A stretch of 64,000 nt of DNA, from contig NBBA01000014.1 of NCBI GenBank assembly GCA_002794785.1, positions 1 to 64,000 on the forward strand, read 5' to 3'. Numbering within the stretch: position 1 is the first letter of the stretch; every line of letters starts with the position of its first letter. The position numbers and the translations under genes are program-made. Shown here one piece after another: positions 21,401 through 30,052 of this stretch. The DNA comes from Coniferiporia sulphurascens (lineage: Eukaryota > Basidiomycota > Agaricomycetes > Hymenochaetales > Hymenochaetaceae). Below the pieces are notes generated by a model that ran no database searches, had not been told where the DNA came from, and worked only from the letters and a program-made list of their open reading frames with translations.

Positions 21401-21854
21401 TTTCTTTGACCTGTTCCTGAGTGAGTGAAGTTGTGGTGGTGACCTTTGCAATAGTGAGAGTGCCTTTCTGCCAATTTATAACCGGGTTGTGGTTTTTCAA
21501 CCATGGTAGACCAAGGATAACGTCTTCCTTGCCTAGGGAAGTTACAAGTAACTTTAGGGGGAGTGATTTTCCTTCTATGTGAACCAACCGCCAAGTGTAT
21601 TTGGTGATGGTTCCATGTTTGTTGGTGGATCCGTCCGCATTGAGAACCATAATGGGACGGGCAAGTGTTCGCGTGGGTATGTGATGCTTGATGACGAATT
21701 TGGCATCGATAAACTGGCCTTCCGCGCCAGAGTCAATGAGTGCATTGGTGGGGACGGTTTGGTCATAGACAATTATAGATATTGGGATCTTCATTGCGGG
21801 GAGTGAAGGATCGGAATTTACAATTGGAGACATGGTAATAGGAAGACTTAACAT
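18486..21854 (-). CDS. pol: Element 1 Pol polyprotein (PR-RT-RNase H-IN-chromodomain)
   Basis: 1,122 codons from the first ATG of the frame, uninterrupted. Protease has IDSGA with Asp41. RT spans about 215-390 with YMDD at 349-352. RNase H has Asp497, Glu540 and Asp567. Integrase has the HHCC finger His708, His715, Cys745, Cys748 and catalytic Asp780, Asp841 and Glu877 (D-x60-D-x35-E). A chromodomain (about 1067-1115, YEIEAI, FLVKWTGY, QWL) ends the protein; in chromoviruses this targets heterochromatin. The frame is -1 relative to gag and open back to the GGGTTTT at gag's end, so Pol is probably made as Gag-Pol. The ATG at 21854 is absent from elements 2 and 3. Catalytic residues are intact. 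Confidence 0.93.
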   Translation of the reverse strand: MLSLPITMSPIVNSDPSLPAMKIPISIIVYDQTVPTNALIDSGAEGQFIDAKFVIKHHIPTRTLARPIMVLNADGSTNKHGTITKYTWRLVHIEGKSLPLKLLVTSLGKEDVILGLPWLKNHNPVINWQKGTLTIAKVTTTTSLTQEQVKETKPVEQMIPPEYHQYLDIFRKKSAEQFPISRPYDHAIDLKPDFIPHDCKIYPLAPKELVALDEFLDENLRKGYIRPSKSPMASPFFFVGKKDTSLRGSQDYCALNEGTIKNVYPLPLISDLMDKLKGAKYFTKLDLHSGYNNIQIKDGDQWKAAFKTPRGLFEPTVMFFGLCNSPATFQAFMDNTFCFVILEDGTLIYMDDILIPANSMEELYQRTCHVLDLCAANDLYCKPEKCLFGVQSVKFLGMIITPDNIHMDPVKLAGIADWPTPHTVKQLRSFMGFCNYYRCFIPSFSDIVYPLNELTRTNEQWKWTPERDQAFMKLKMLFLDKPALLVPDPTKPFILETDASKVASGAVLYQANSNGDLQPCSYISETFGPAQQRYEVYDRELLGIIQGLEAWQHYLLGNPHTTTIWCDHKNLSYFRSEHRLTPRQSQWNLFLSQFNCIITHRPGKSIPGADALSRRPDHGKEPLEERIMLPETLFIGTINVDLQNRIRDTQEGDSFAKTTQDARALRIPSPFRFSLEDWSIDSGLLRYQKRVYIPDNTEIKREILMMFHDLLSFGHPGVFKTSQLVRQHYWWPGLMVFVGNYIKGCTACQQMKINTHPTKPPMLPIPADASMLPFQSVSMDFITDLPASNRYDSIMVVVDHDSSKGIVLIPCHKTIDALGTAKCYHDNVYQRFGLPKRIISDRGPQFVSQVFQTLCKRLGIKSKLSMAYHPQTDGQTEHANQEVEAYLRIYCGMSPHSWADSLTDLEFSHNIQTHSVTKTSPFTVMLGYNPIPIPVVIEDTDLPSLSQRLRLLSSIRKEALATHDLARTHMACFGARGFKPFKLGDKVWLEATNLHFPNRSRKLLPKREGPFPIIQVLSPLNYRLKLPEAWHIHPVFHASLLSAYSETDAHGPPFSQPPPDLIEDQQEYEIEAIISHKGARNQRRFLVKWTGYPSSENQWLAEKDLSHASDTLDTYKNLKNIT

Positions 21855-21871
21855 CCATCTAAGCTTCCTCT

Positions 21872-23152
21872 TTAAAAACCCTGTTTGTCTAGGATGTCAA
21901 AGATCTCATCCTTCTTTGCCTCGTCAAATTGGTTGAGCAGGTTGCATATGCTCGCAGCGATGTTCTCGGGAGCTTGGTTCTCTGGAATGGGCTCTGGTGT
22001 TTCGACAATTGGGAATGCGTTGTCGATGGTATGGACCATGCGTTGTTGGCTGGGTCCTTGCTGGTACTTGGTACAGTCACGAGCATTGTGGCCTTTCTCT
22101 CTACATGCCAGACAACGTCCTTCGTGCATGCATTTAGCCCGTTCCTCTTCCGAGAGGCATGGAGGACGACTGGTGGTGTTTCCCTGTGTCGCATGCTGGT
22201 TTGGCTGGTAGGGGCGATGCTGTTGGTTGTTTCCAAGGTTCCAGAATCGATTTTCTTGTTTAATGGGATTTTGTCCTGGGCTGCGGAGGGCCTTAAGTCG
22301 CTGGTAGACGGCGTCCTGTTTGGAGGCCTCTCGGTACCATTCCTCGATGGTAGTAGGGGTTTTGGCGCTTGCTAGAACACATGCTAGGAGGCCGTGCTTT
22401 AGGCCTTTCTCATAGATGGGGATGAGGTTGTTGTCCCCCGACATTCCAGCTCGTGTGACAAGAGACTGGAAGCGGCTGTTGTAGTCATTGGCCGATCCTG
22501 TTTGTTGGAGCATCATGATCTCTTGAGAGGCTTTGGCAACATCATCAGTGGTGATGAAAGTGTTGCGGAAATCACACTTGAAGTCTCCCCACGTGCCATA
22601 CCCGACGATGGTAGTGAGAGTCTTGCCATTTGTGTCTTTGGCGAAGGCCGATGTGAGTGTTTCTCGGTTAATAGCCCAATCCCCTGCAGTCCCTGTCTGC
22701 ATATAGGAGAGGACAAAGTTGACCTTCAGTTCATCGGTGGTGTACACGTGTCGGTTGATGTGGAGGTACGCCTTGCAACTAGACAAGAAGCATCGAGCGT
22801 ACTTGCGATCCCCATCAAAGGTGTTAGGACAGGCAAGGTTGATTTCCTTGGGTACTGGTGTTGACGACATCGGAGGTGGGGTCTGGGTCTTTGGGAAGAT
22901 ACTTCGGTAGTTGGGTACGTTTTGTATGAATGTGCTGCTAGCGTCTTCAGCGTCATTGGCTTTGAACCACTGGAAATCTCCATTTGTGTTTTCTAACCAC
23001 AAGTAGTAGTCGAAGTCGTTCGAGTTGGGTTGCTTTTTCTTAAAGCACTTGAGGTCGTGGTCCCAGGTTCCTCCGATGAGGGGGTAGACGGGCTGTGGGA
23101 TGGCTAGTTTCGACAGGTTGGGCAGAGGGTTGGTGCTTGGATGTTGGATACG
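21872..23152 (-). CDS. gag: Element 1 Gag with CCHC zinc knuckle
   Basis: Gag forms the particle and binds genomic RNA. The frame is open from 23152 (just after a TGA) to TAA at 21872-21874, 427 codons. The CCHC knuckle CLACREKGHNARDC lies near the C-terminus, preceded by a capsid-like region (PNTFDGDRKYARCFLSS, INRHVYTTDELKV). The first in-frame ATG is at 22870, but about 94 codons upstream are open and conserved as protein in all three elements (LSKLAIPQPVYPLIGGTW and others). The true start is unclear: a non-AUG start, a spliced leader exon or ATG 22870. Confidence 0.85.
   Translation of the reverse strand, partial: RIQHPSTNPLPNLSKLAIPQPVYPLIGGTWDHDLKCFKKKQPNSNDFDYYLWLENTNGDFQWFKANDAEDASSTFIQNVPNYRSIFPKTQTPPPMSSTPVPKEINLACPNTFDGDRKYARCFLSSCKAYLHINRHVYTTDELKVNFVLSYMQTGTAGDWAINRETLTSAFAKDTNGKTLTTIVGYGTWGDFKCDFRNTFITTDDVAKASQEIMMLQQTGSANDYNSRFQSLVTRAGMSGDNNLIPIYEKGLKHGLLACVLASAKTPTTIEEWYREASKQDAVYQRLKALRSPGQNPIKQENRFWNLGNNQQHRPYQPNQHATQGNTTSRPPCLSEEERAKCMHEGRCLACREKGHNARDCTKYQQGPSQQRMVHTIDNAFPIVETPEPIPENQAPENIAASICNLLNQFDEAKKDEIFDILDKQGF
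21875..21881 (-). promoter_or_regulatory. -1 ribosomal frameshift site GGGTTTT (gag-pol, element 1)
   Basis: Gag ends CAG GGT TTT TAA. The heptamer G GGT TTT fits X XXY YYZ. After slipping, the ribosome reads TTA AAG AGG AAG and on into Pol without a stop. Elements 2 (27895-27901) and 3 (42771-42777) have the same heptamer and open continuation. Confidence 0.8.
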
Positions 23153-23170
23153 TCAGCAAAAAATTTGGGA

Positions 23171-23181
23171 AAGCTTGTGCT
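23171..23181 (-). promoter_or_regulatory. Self-priming primer-binding site of element 1
   Basis: AGCACAAGCTT begins 2 nt after the 5' LTR. It is the exact complement of AAGCTTGTGCT inside the LTR (23424-23434), which starts 32 nt after the first T of TATAAG. No tRNA-type TGG start is present. The same arrangement occurs at 29192-29202 and 44069-44079. Confidence 0.75.
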
Positions 23182-23183
23182 AG

Positions 23184-23744
23184 TGTTAAGCTCAACGGTT
23201 ACGCGGTGATCGATGTTGGGGCTTCCTGATTGTTGGGACTGATGGTTACGGCAACGGGGCTTCCTAGATGTCGTAAGTCGAAGGTGATCGTCGATGGGGC
23301 TTCCTGATCGACGATGTGGACGCAAGGTGCTTCTTAGCGGAGTCGGGTTACGACAAAGCAACTAATGGCCAAGTGGCACACAGTAGACTGGTGGTAGCAG
23401 ATAATGGGCTTGTATGAACAAAGAGCACAAGCTTAGGGCTTGTGCTACTGAAGTTACATGCTTATATGCTACTCTATGTGTTTGTTACTGTAGCGACTTG
23501 GTTAGGTATGTTTGCCAGACGAAGGAAGGTCATGGAAACTCAAGGAAGGCCTTGGTAATACAAGTACGGTGATCAGTAAGCAAAGCACATCATGATGGTG
23601 CAAGAAGGCATCATCATGGCGTCTTATGGTGCAAAGCGAATAAGGATTAGTAAGGTAGAGGAATGGGGGAGTTGCGCTGACTGATGATGACGAAGAGGAA
23701 GTGAGTCAGTGCAAATAAAGGGAAAGTAAGGGAAAATTGTAACA
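23184..23744 (-). repeat. 5' LTR of element 1
   Basis: 561 bp. TATA box at 23461-23466 and the predicted transcript start near 23434, on the minus strand. AGTAA follows at 23745-23749. Confidence 0.95.
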
Positions 23745-23839
23745 AGTAAGGCAGAGAAATGGGGGAGTTGCACTGACTGATGATGACGAAAGGGAAGTGA
23801 GTCAGCGCAGTAAGGGAAACGTAAAGGAAAATTGTAACA
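23745..23839 (-). repeat. LTR fragment (remnant 3' LTR of element 2)
   Basis: 95 bp matching the TGTTACA-end portion of the LTR, from AGTAA to TGTAACA. Element 1 interrupted this LTR; the rest is gone. Confidence 0.85.
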
Positions 23840-23861
23840 CTCTCGGGTGGGTGGATATGAG

Positions 23862-24474
23862 TCAGTTGACGTCTGTATCCAGGTCTGGGGCTGCAAGAAC
23901 GTGTTGGAGGATGGTATGCGGGAGGAGGGGTGCGGTTTGCCAGTTCAGGTCATGGACTGGGTACCAGCGTCGTGTTGCCAGGTGGTGGTGGCGACGGTAT
24001 TCTGCACTGGTTCCGCTGTTCCTGGAAGTGGGCTGCGAGTGCAAGCTCATGGTGGATGATGGCCTGGTTGTGTAGATTGGCGAGGTGAAGGAGTAGGTCT
24101 ACAGAAGGTGGGTCTGTGCGACTTAGCTGGTTCTCGAGTCCTTCGATCTCGAACTCGATTTCAGTGAGGTCCGAGGGTTGGATGAAATCTTCTGGGAAGG
24201 TGCGTCGGAGTTGTTCGATGACGTCCTGGCGGGTGGGAGCGGATCTGCGGGGTTGGTATTCTTGGTGGCGGATTTTGACTGGGGGGTTTTGGATCGGAAG
24301 GGTTGGAGAGAGGGGTCGGTGGGTGGCGACGGTGGGGTACCGTATGTGTGGGGTGCGGTGGGTGCGGTGCCGGATGGTGGTGGTGATGGCGCAGATGAAG
24401 ATGAAGAGTCCACTGGGTATGGCGATGGCTAGGTACCAGAGGTGTTCATTGTTGGTGATGTAGGCAGTGGGCAT
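23862..24474 (-). pseudogene. Element 2 envelope-position ORF, 3'-truncated
   Basis: ATG 24474 opens 174 codons to a TGA at 23950-23952. Residues 12-34 (LWYLAIAIPSGLFIFI...) form one transmembrane helix followed by basic residues, which predicts a cytosolic C-terminus. A helical region rich in Glu and Leu follows (FEIEGLENQL, LLLHLANLHNQA). The overlapping frame from ATG 24050 begins MSLHSQPTSRNSG and carries the conserved YRRHHHLATRRW until the deletion near 23862. This is the best-preserved first half of the extra ORF. Confidence 0.7.
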
Positions 24475-27400
24475 ATGGGGATAGAAGAGGTGGGATGAAG
24501 AGAGTTAGGCGATTTTTTTTGAGGTTTTTATATGTTTCTAAGATGTCTGTAGCATGTGAAAGTTCTTTTTCGGCTAGCCATTGGTTTTCGGAAGACAGAT
24601 AGCCGGCCCACTTAACTAGGAAATGCCGTCTGTTCCCTGCGCCCTTGTGAGAGATGATGGCCTCAATCTCGTATTCCTGCTGATCTTCTATTAGGTCAGG
24701 CAGTGGTTGACTGAATGGAGGTCCGTGTGCGTCGGTCTCCGAATACGCCAAAAGAAGTGAGGCGTGGAAAACGGGGTGAATGCGCCATGCCTCGGGTAAT
24801 TTGAGGCGGTAATTCAGGGGTGACAGTACCTGAACTATGGGAAATGGTCCCTCCCATTTAGGTGATAATTTGCGGGAGCGATTGGGGAAATGCAAATTAG
24901 TGGCTTCTAACCAAACTTTGTCTCCAAGTTTGAATGGTTTGAAGCCTCGTGCACCGAAATGTGCCATGTGGGCACGGGCTAAGTCATGGGCGGCAAGCGC
25001 TTCTTTTCTGATGGATGACAGAAGGCGCAGGTGCTGTGAGAGAGACGGAAGATCAGTATCTTCTATCACCGAGGGGATGGGTATAGGGTTGTACCCTAGT
25101 ATGACGGTGAACGGCGATGTCTTGGTAACTGAATGGGTCTGGATGTTGTGTGAGAATTCCAGGTCCATGAGTGAGTCAGCCCAGGAGTGAGGTGATGTGC
25201 CGCAATAAATGTGCAGATAAGCTTCAACCTCTTGGTTGGTGCATTCAGTTTGCCCATCAGTTTGAGGGTGGTATGCCGTAGACAGTTTCGATTTAATCCC
25301 GAGGTGTTTGCATAACATCTGGAAGACTTGTGATGCGAATTGAGGTCCTCTATCCGATATGATGCGTTTGGGGAGGCTGAAACACCTATAGACATTGTCA
25401 TGGTAACACTTTGCCATTCCGAGTGCGTCAATGGTCTTGTGGCAGGGGATAAGAACTATTCCCTTGGAAGAGTCATGGTCCACTACTACCATGATTGAGT
25501 CATATCCCTTTGAAGCGGGTAGGTCCATGATAAAATCCATAGATACCGATTGGAATGGGAGCATGGATGTGTCTGCGGGTATTGGGAGCATGGGTGGCTT
25601 AGTTGGGTGTGTGTTGATTTTCATCTGTTGACATGCGGCACATCCTTTGACGTAATTTCCGACGAAGACGGTTAATCCAGGCCACCAATAGTGTTGTCGC
25701 ACCAATTGGGAGGTTTTGAATATTCCTGGGTGGCTGAATGAGGGAAGATCATGGAACATTGTTAGAATTTCCTGTTTAATTTCTGCGTTATCCGGTATAT
25801 AGACCCGTTTCTGATATCGGAGAAGACCGGAGTCGGTGGTCCAATCCTCAAGCGAGAATCGGAAAGGAGACAGGATTTTTAGGGTCCAAGCATCCTGGAT
25901 TGTTTTTGCAAATGAATCCCCTTCTTGGGCGTTTCGAATGCGATTTTGGAGGTCCACATTGATTGTTCCGATAAATAGAGTTTCTGGTAGCATAATATGT
26001 TCTTCTAGTGGTTCCTTGCCATGATCTGGGCGTCTAGATAGTGTGTCGGTGCCAGGGATGGACTTTCCTGGTTGGTGCGTGATTACACAATTGAACTGGG
26101 ACAAAAATAGGTTCCATCATGATTGTCTCGGGGTTAGACGACGTTCCGATCTGAAGTACGATAGGTTTTTGTGGTTGCACCAAATCGTGGTTGTATGCGG
26201 ATTGCCGAGGAGGTAGTGACGCCATGCTTCGAGGCCCCATATTACCCCTAGAAGTTCTCTATCATAGACCTTGTAGCGTTGTTGAGCCGGTCCGAATGTT
26301 TCCGAGATATACCCGCATGGTTGGAGATCGCCATTAGAGTTCGCTTGATAGAGTACAGCCCCAGAGGCCACTTTCGATGTGTCCATTTCAAGGATAAATG
26401 GTTTGGTGGGATCGGGTATGAGTAGTGCTGGTTTGTCAAGGAAAAGCATTTTGAGTTTAGTAAACGCCTGGTCTCTTTTGGGTGTCCATTTCCATTGTTC
26501 ATTTGTGTGCGTGAGTTCATTGAGTGGGTATACGATGTCCGAAAAACTGGGAATGAAATGTCTGTAATAGTTGCAGAAACCCATAAAACTTCGGAGCTGT
26601 TTAACGGTATGTGGGGTGGGCCAATCCGCGATTCCAGCAAGTTTAACAGGGTCCATGTGTATATTGTCCGGGGTGATAATCATTCCCAAGAATTCGACAC
26701 GTTGTACCCCAAATAGGCATTTCTCCGGTTTACAGTAGAGGTCGTTGGCTGCGCAAATGTCAAGAACTCGGCAGGTGCGTTGATAAAGTTCTTCCATTGA
26801 GTTGGCTGGGATGAGTATGTCATCCATGTAAATCATGGTTCCATCTTTGAGAATTACAAAGCGGAATGTGTCATCCATGAAAGCCTGAAATGTGGCAGGT
26901 GAATTGCATAAGCTGAAAAACATGACAGTAGGTTCGAATAGTCCTCTAGGAGTTTTAAAGGCGGCTTTCCATTGATCGCCATCCTTTATCTGAATGTTGT
27001 TATATCCCGATCTGAGGTCAAGTTTTGTAAAATACTTGGCTCCTTTGAGTTTGTCCATGAGATCGCTAATTAGGGGTAACGGGTATGCATTCTTGATGGT
27101 TCCCTCATTTAGAGCTCGGTAGTCTTGGCATCCTCGAAGACTAGTGTCCTTTTTTCCAACAAAGAAAAAGGGAGAAGCCATTGGTGATTTGGATGGGCGA
27201 ACGTAACCTTTGCATAGGTTTTCGTCTAAGAACTCATCAAGTGCTGCTAATTCTTTAGGTGCCAGTGGGTAGACTTTACAGTCGTGTGGTACAAAATCGG
27301 GTTTGAGATCGATGGCATGGTCATATGGTCTAGAGATTGGGAATCGTTCCGCCGATTTTTTGCGAAAAATATCAAGGTACCGATGGTATTCAGGGGGAAT

Positions 27401-27853
27401 CATTTGTTCCACAGGTTTTGTTTCTTTAACCTGTTCCTGAGCGAGTGAAGTAGCGGTAGTGACTTTTGCGATAGCGAGAGTGCCTTTTTGCCAATTTATA
27501 ACCGGGTTGTGGTTTTTTAACCATGGTAGGCCAAGGATAATGTCTTCCTTGCCTAGAGAAGTTACAAGTAACTTTAGGGGAAGCGATTTCCCTTCTATGT
27601 GGACCAATCGCCAAGTATATTTGGTGATGGTTCCATGTTTGTTGGTGGATCCGTCCGCATTGAGAACTGTAATGGGATGAGCAAGTGTTCGTGTAGGTAT
27701 GCGATGCTTGATGATGAATTTGGCATCGATAAATTGGCCTTCTGCGCCAGAATCGATGAGCGCGTTGGTGGGGACGGTTTGGTCATAGACAATTATAGAA
27801 ACTGGGATCTTCATTGCAGGGAGTGAAGGATTGGAATTTACAATTGGAGACAT
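24446..27853 (-). pseudogene. pol: Element 2 Pol, one in-frame stop
   Basis: The frame from ATG 27853 has the same domain order as element 1. A single TGA at 26117-26119 separates PR-RT-RNase H (578 codons) from the RNase H end, integrase and chromodomain (from 26104). HHCC and DDE motifs are readable downstream. A T-run expansion near 24513 removes the normal stop and extends the frame over the start of the next ORF. The start codon matches the second ATG of element 1; the first is ACG here, consistent with frameshift expression. Confidence 0.85.
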
Positions 27854-27891
27854 GGTAACAGGAAGACTTAACGTCCATCTAAGCTTCCTCT

Positions 27892-29172
27892 TTAAAAACC
27901 CTGTTTGTCCAGGATGTCAAAGATCTCGTCCTTCTTTGCCTCATCAAATTGGTTGAGCAGGTTGCATATGCTCGCAGTGATGTTTTCGGGAGTGTGGTTT
28001 TCCGGACTGGGTTCGGGTGTCTCGACAATTGGGAATGCATTGTCGATGGTACGGACTGTGTGCTGTTGGTTGGGTCCTTGCTGGTACTTGGTACAGTCAC
28101 GAGCATTGTGGCCTTTCTCCCTACAAGCAAGACAACGTCCTTCGCACATGCACTTAGCTTGTTCTTCCTCCGAGAGGTGTGGAGGACGACTGGTGTTTGT
28201 TCCCTGTGTAGCACGCTGGCTGGGTTGATAGGGACGACGCTGTTGGTTGGTTCCGAGGTTACGGAATCGATTCTCTTGTTTAATGGGAGTTTGTCCCGGG
28301 CCGCGTAGGGCCTTGAGTCGTTGGTAGACGGTGTCCTGCTTGGAGGCCTCTCGGTACCATTCCTCAATGGTAGTAGGCGTCTTGGCACTTGCCAGAACGC
28401 ATGCTAGAAGGCCATGCTTTAGGCCTTTCTTGTAGATGGGAATGAGGTTGTTGTCCCCCGACATCCCTGCTCGTGTGACGAGTGATTGGAAACGACTATT
28501 GTAGTCGTCCGTGGATCCCGTTTGTTGGAGTGTCATGATCTCCTGAGAAGCTTCGGCAACGTCATCCATAGTGATGAACGTGTTGCGGAAGTCGCACTTG
28601 AAGTCGCCCCATGTACCGTATCCGACGATGGTGGTGAGGGTCTTTCCGTTGGGGTCTTTGGCGAAAGCTGATGCAAGTGTTTTGCGGTTAATGGCCCAAT
28701 CTCCTGCAGTCCCTGTCTGCATGTAGGAGAGGACAAAGTTGACTTTCAACTCATCAGTGGTGTAAATGTGACAGTTGATGTGTAGGTACGCCTCGCAACT
28801 GGATAGGAAGTGACAGGCGTACTTGTGGTCCCCATCGAAAGTGTTGGGACGGGCAAGGTTGATTTCCTTGGGTGCTGGTTGCGACATTTGGGGAAGTGGT
28901 GTCCGAGTTTTCGGAAAGATGGTTCGGTATTCGGGTACGTTTTGTTCGAAGGTTAGATGTGCATCTTCAGCGTCGTTAGCCTTGAACCACTGAAAGTCTC
29001 CATTGGTGTTCTCTAACCACGAGTAGTAGTCATAGTCGTTTGAGTTGGTTTGCTTTTTCTTAAAGCACTTGAGGTCGTGGTCCCAGGTTCCTCCAACTAG
29101 GGGGTAGATGGGCTGGGGGATGGCTAGTTTTGACAGGTTGGGCAGAGGGTTGGTGCTTGGACGTTGGATACG
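27892..29172 (-). CDS. gag: Element 2 Gag with CCHC zinc knuckle
   Basis: 427 open codons, the same length as the other two elements. The knuckle CLACREKGHNARDC is intact. The first ATG is at 28887; the 95 codons before it are open, lack ATG and differ from elements 1 and 3 mostly by synonymous or conservative changes. The frame ends in GGGTTTTTAA, the frameshift signal. No disabling mutation was seen. Confidence 0.83.
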   Translation of the reverse strand, partial: RIQRPSTNPLPNLSKLAIPQPIYPLVGGTWDHDLKCFKKKQTNSNDYDYYSWLENTNGDFQWFKANDAEDAHLTFEQNVPEYRTIFPKTRTPLPQMSQPAPKEINLARPNTFDGDHKYACHFLSSCEAYLHINCHIYTTDELKVNFVLSYMQTGTAGDWAINRKTLASAFAKDPNGKTLTTIVGYGTWGDFKCDFRNTFITMDDVAEASQEIMTLQQTGSTDDYNSRFQSLVTRAGMSGDNNLIPIYKKGLKHGLLACVLASAKTPTTIEEWYREASKQDTVYQRLKALRGPGQTPIKQENRFRNLGTNQQRRPYQPSQRATQGTNTSRPPHLSEEEQAKCMCEGRCLACREKGHNARDCTKYQQGPNQQHTVRTIDNAFPIVETPEPSPENHTPENITASICNLLNQFDEAKKDEIFDILDKQGF

Positions 29173-29204
29173 TCAGCAGAAAATTTTGAGAAAGCTTGTG
29201 CTAG

Positions 29205-29764
29205 TGTTAAGCTCAACGGTTACATGGTGATTGATGTCGGGGCTTCCTGATCGTCGGGGCTGGTAGTTACGGCAACGGGGCTTCCTAGATGTCGTAAGTT
29301 GGGGAGGATCATCGAGGGGCTTCCTGATCGGCAATGTGGACGCGGTAGGCTTCTTATAGTGAGTCGGGTTACAACGAAGTGACTGATGGCACAGCGGCGC
29401 ACAGTAGACTGGTGGTAGCAGATAATGAGCTTGTATGAACAAAGAGCACAAGCTTAGGGCTTGTGCTACTGAAGTTACATGCTTATATGCTACTCTATGT
29501 GTTTGCTACTGTAGCAACTTGGTTAGGTGTGTTTGCCAGCCTAAGGAAGGTCATGGAAACTCAAGGAAGGCCTTGGTAATACAAGTACGGTGATCAGTAA
29601 GCAAAGCACGTCATGATGGTGCAATAAGGTGTCATCATGGCGTCTTATGGCACAAGGTGAATAAGGATGAGTAAGGCAGAGAAATGGGGGAGTTGTGCTG
29701 ACTGATGATGACGAAGAGGAAGTGAGTCAGCGCAGTAAGGGGAAAGTAAAGGAAAATTGTAACA
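29205..29764 (-). repeat. 5' LTR of element 2
   Basis: 560 bp, TGTTAAG to TGTAACA. The PBS-complementary start AGCACAAGCTT (plus strand) is at 29445-29455. The right flank is LINE 3' UTR. Confidence 0.95.
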
Positions 29765-30052
29765 TCAGCCAGCGCTCTCGCCTACCCTTTCCACTTCTAA
29801 GCTTCTTACTTTAAACCTGCCCTTAACTGCGTGGTTTGTTTGTAGCGATATGTATTCCTCCCTCTCACTTTCTTCTTACTAAATAGGGGCTCTTCACACT
29901 TCGGCACCCCTTGGGGAGCAGAGCCCCCACCCAGTTTTGTGCAATGCACAATGACAGGTGCCTCCATGGTTACGTAGTTAGGGCCCCCCCCGAAGGGGGG
30001 GGCAGCTTGTAATTATGTAATACTGCAGGAATAATTAAAAAAAAAAAAAAAG
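29765..30052 (+). other. LINE 3' UTR and poly(A) tail
   Basis: It contains the paired GGGGCTCT/AGAGCCCC stem, the GC hairpin and GCAGGAATAATT followed by about 15 A. The rest of this LINE is lost at the chromovirus boundary. Confidence 0.85.

Larger units (their letters stand above)
16096..23744 (-). mobile_element. Chromovirus element 1 (Ty3/gypsy, Tf1/sushi-like)
   Basis: LTRs at 16096-16656 and 23184-23744 (561 bp each) flank gag, pol and an extra ORF on the minus strand. Its pol is the only uninterrupted one in the window. The flanks do not match: GGATC in LINE on the left, AGTAA at the start of another LTR fragment on the right. The right side shows insertion into the 3' LTR of element 2, while the left side has been replaced, probably by LTR-LTR recombination. 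Confidence 0.9.
23840..29764 (-). mobile_element. Chromovirus element 2, 3'-deleted
   Basis: 5' LTR at 29205-29764, gag at 27892-29172, pol at 24446-27853 and part of the envelope-position ORF at 23862-24474. About 1.2 kb present in the other elements, including the second half of the extra ORF and the 3' non-coding region, is deleted at 23839/23840. The right flank TCAGC lies in a LINE 3' UTR and has no matching left flank. Confidence 0.9.

Noticed and set aside
23171..23183. tRNA-type primer-binding site
   Set aside because: No TGG follows the LTR, and the sequence is instead the exact complement of the predicted transcript start.
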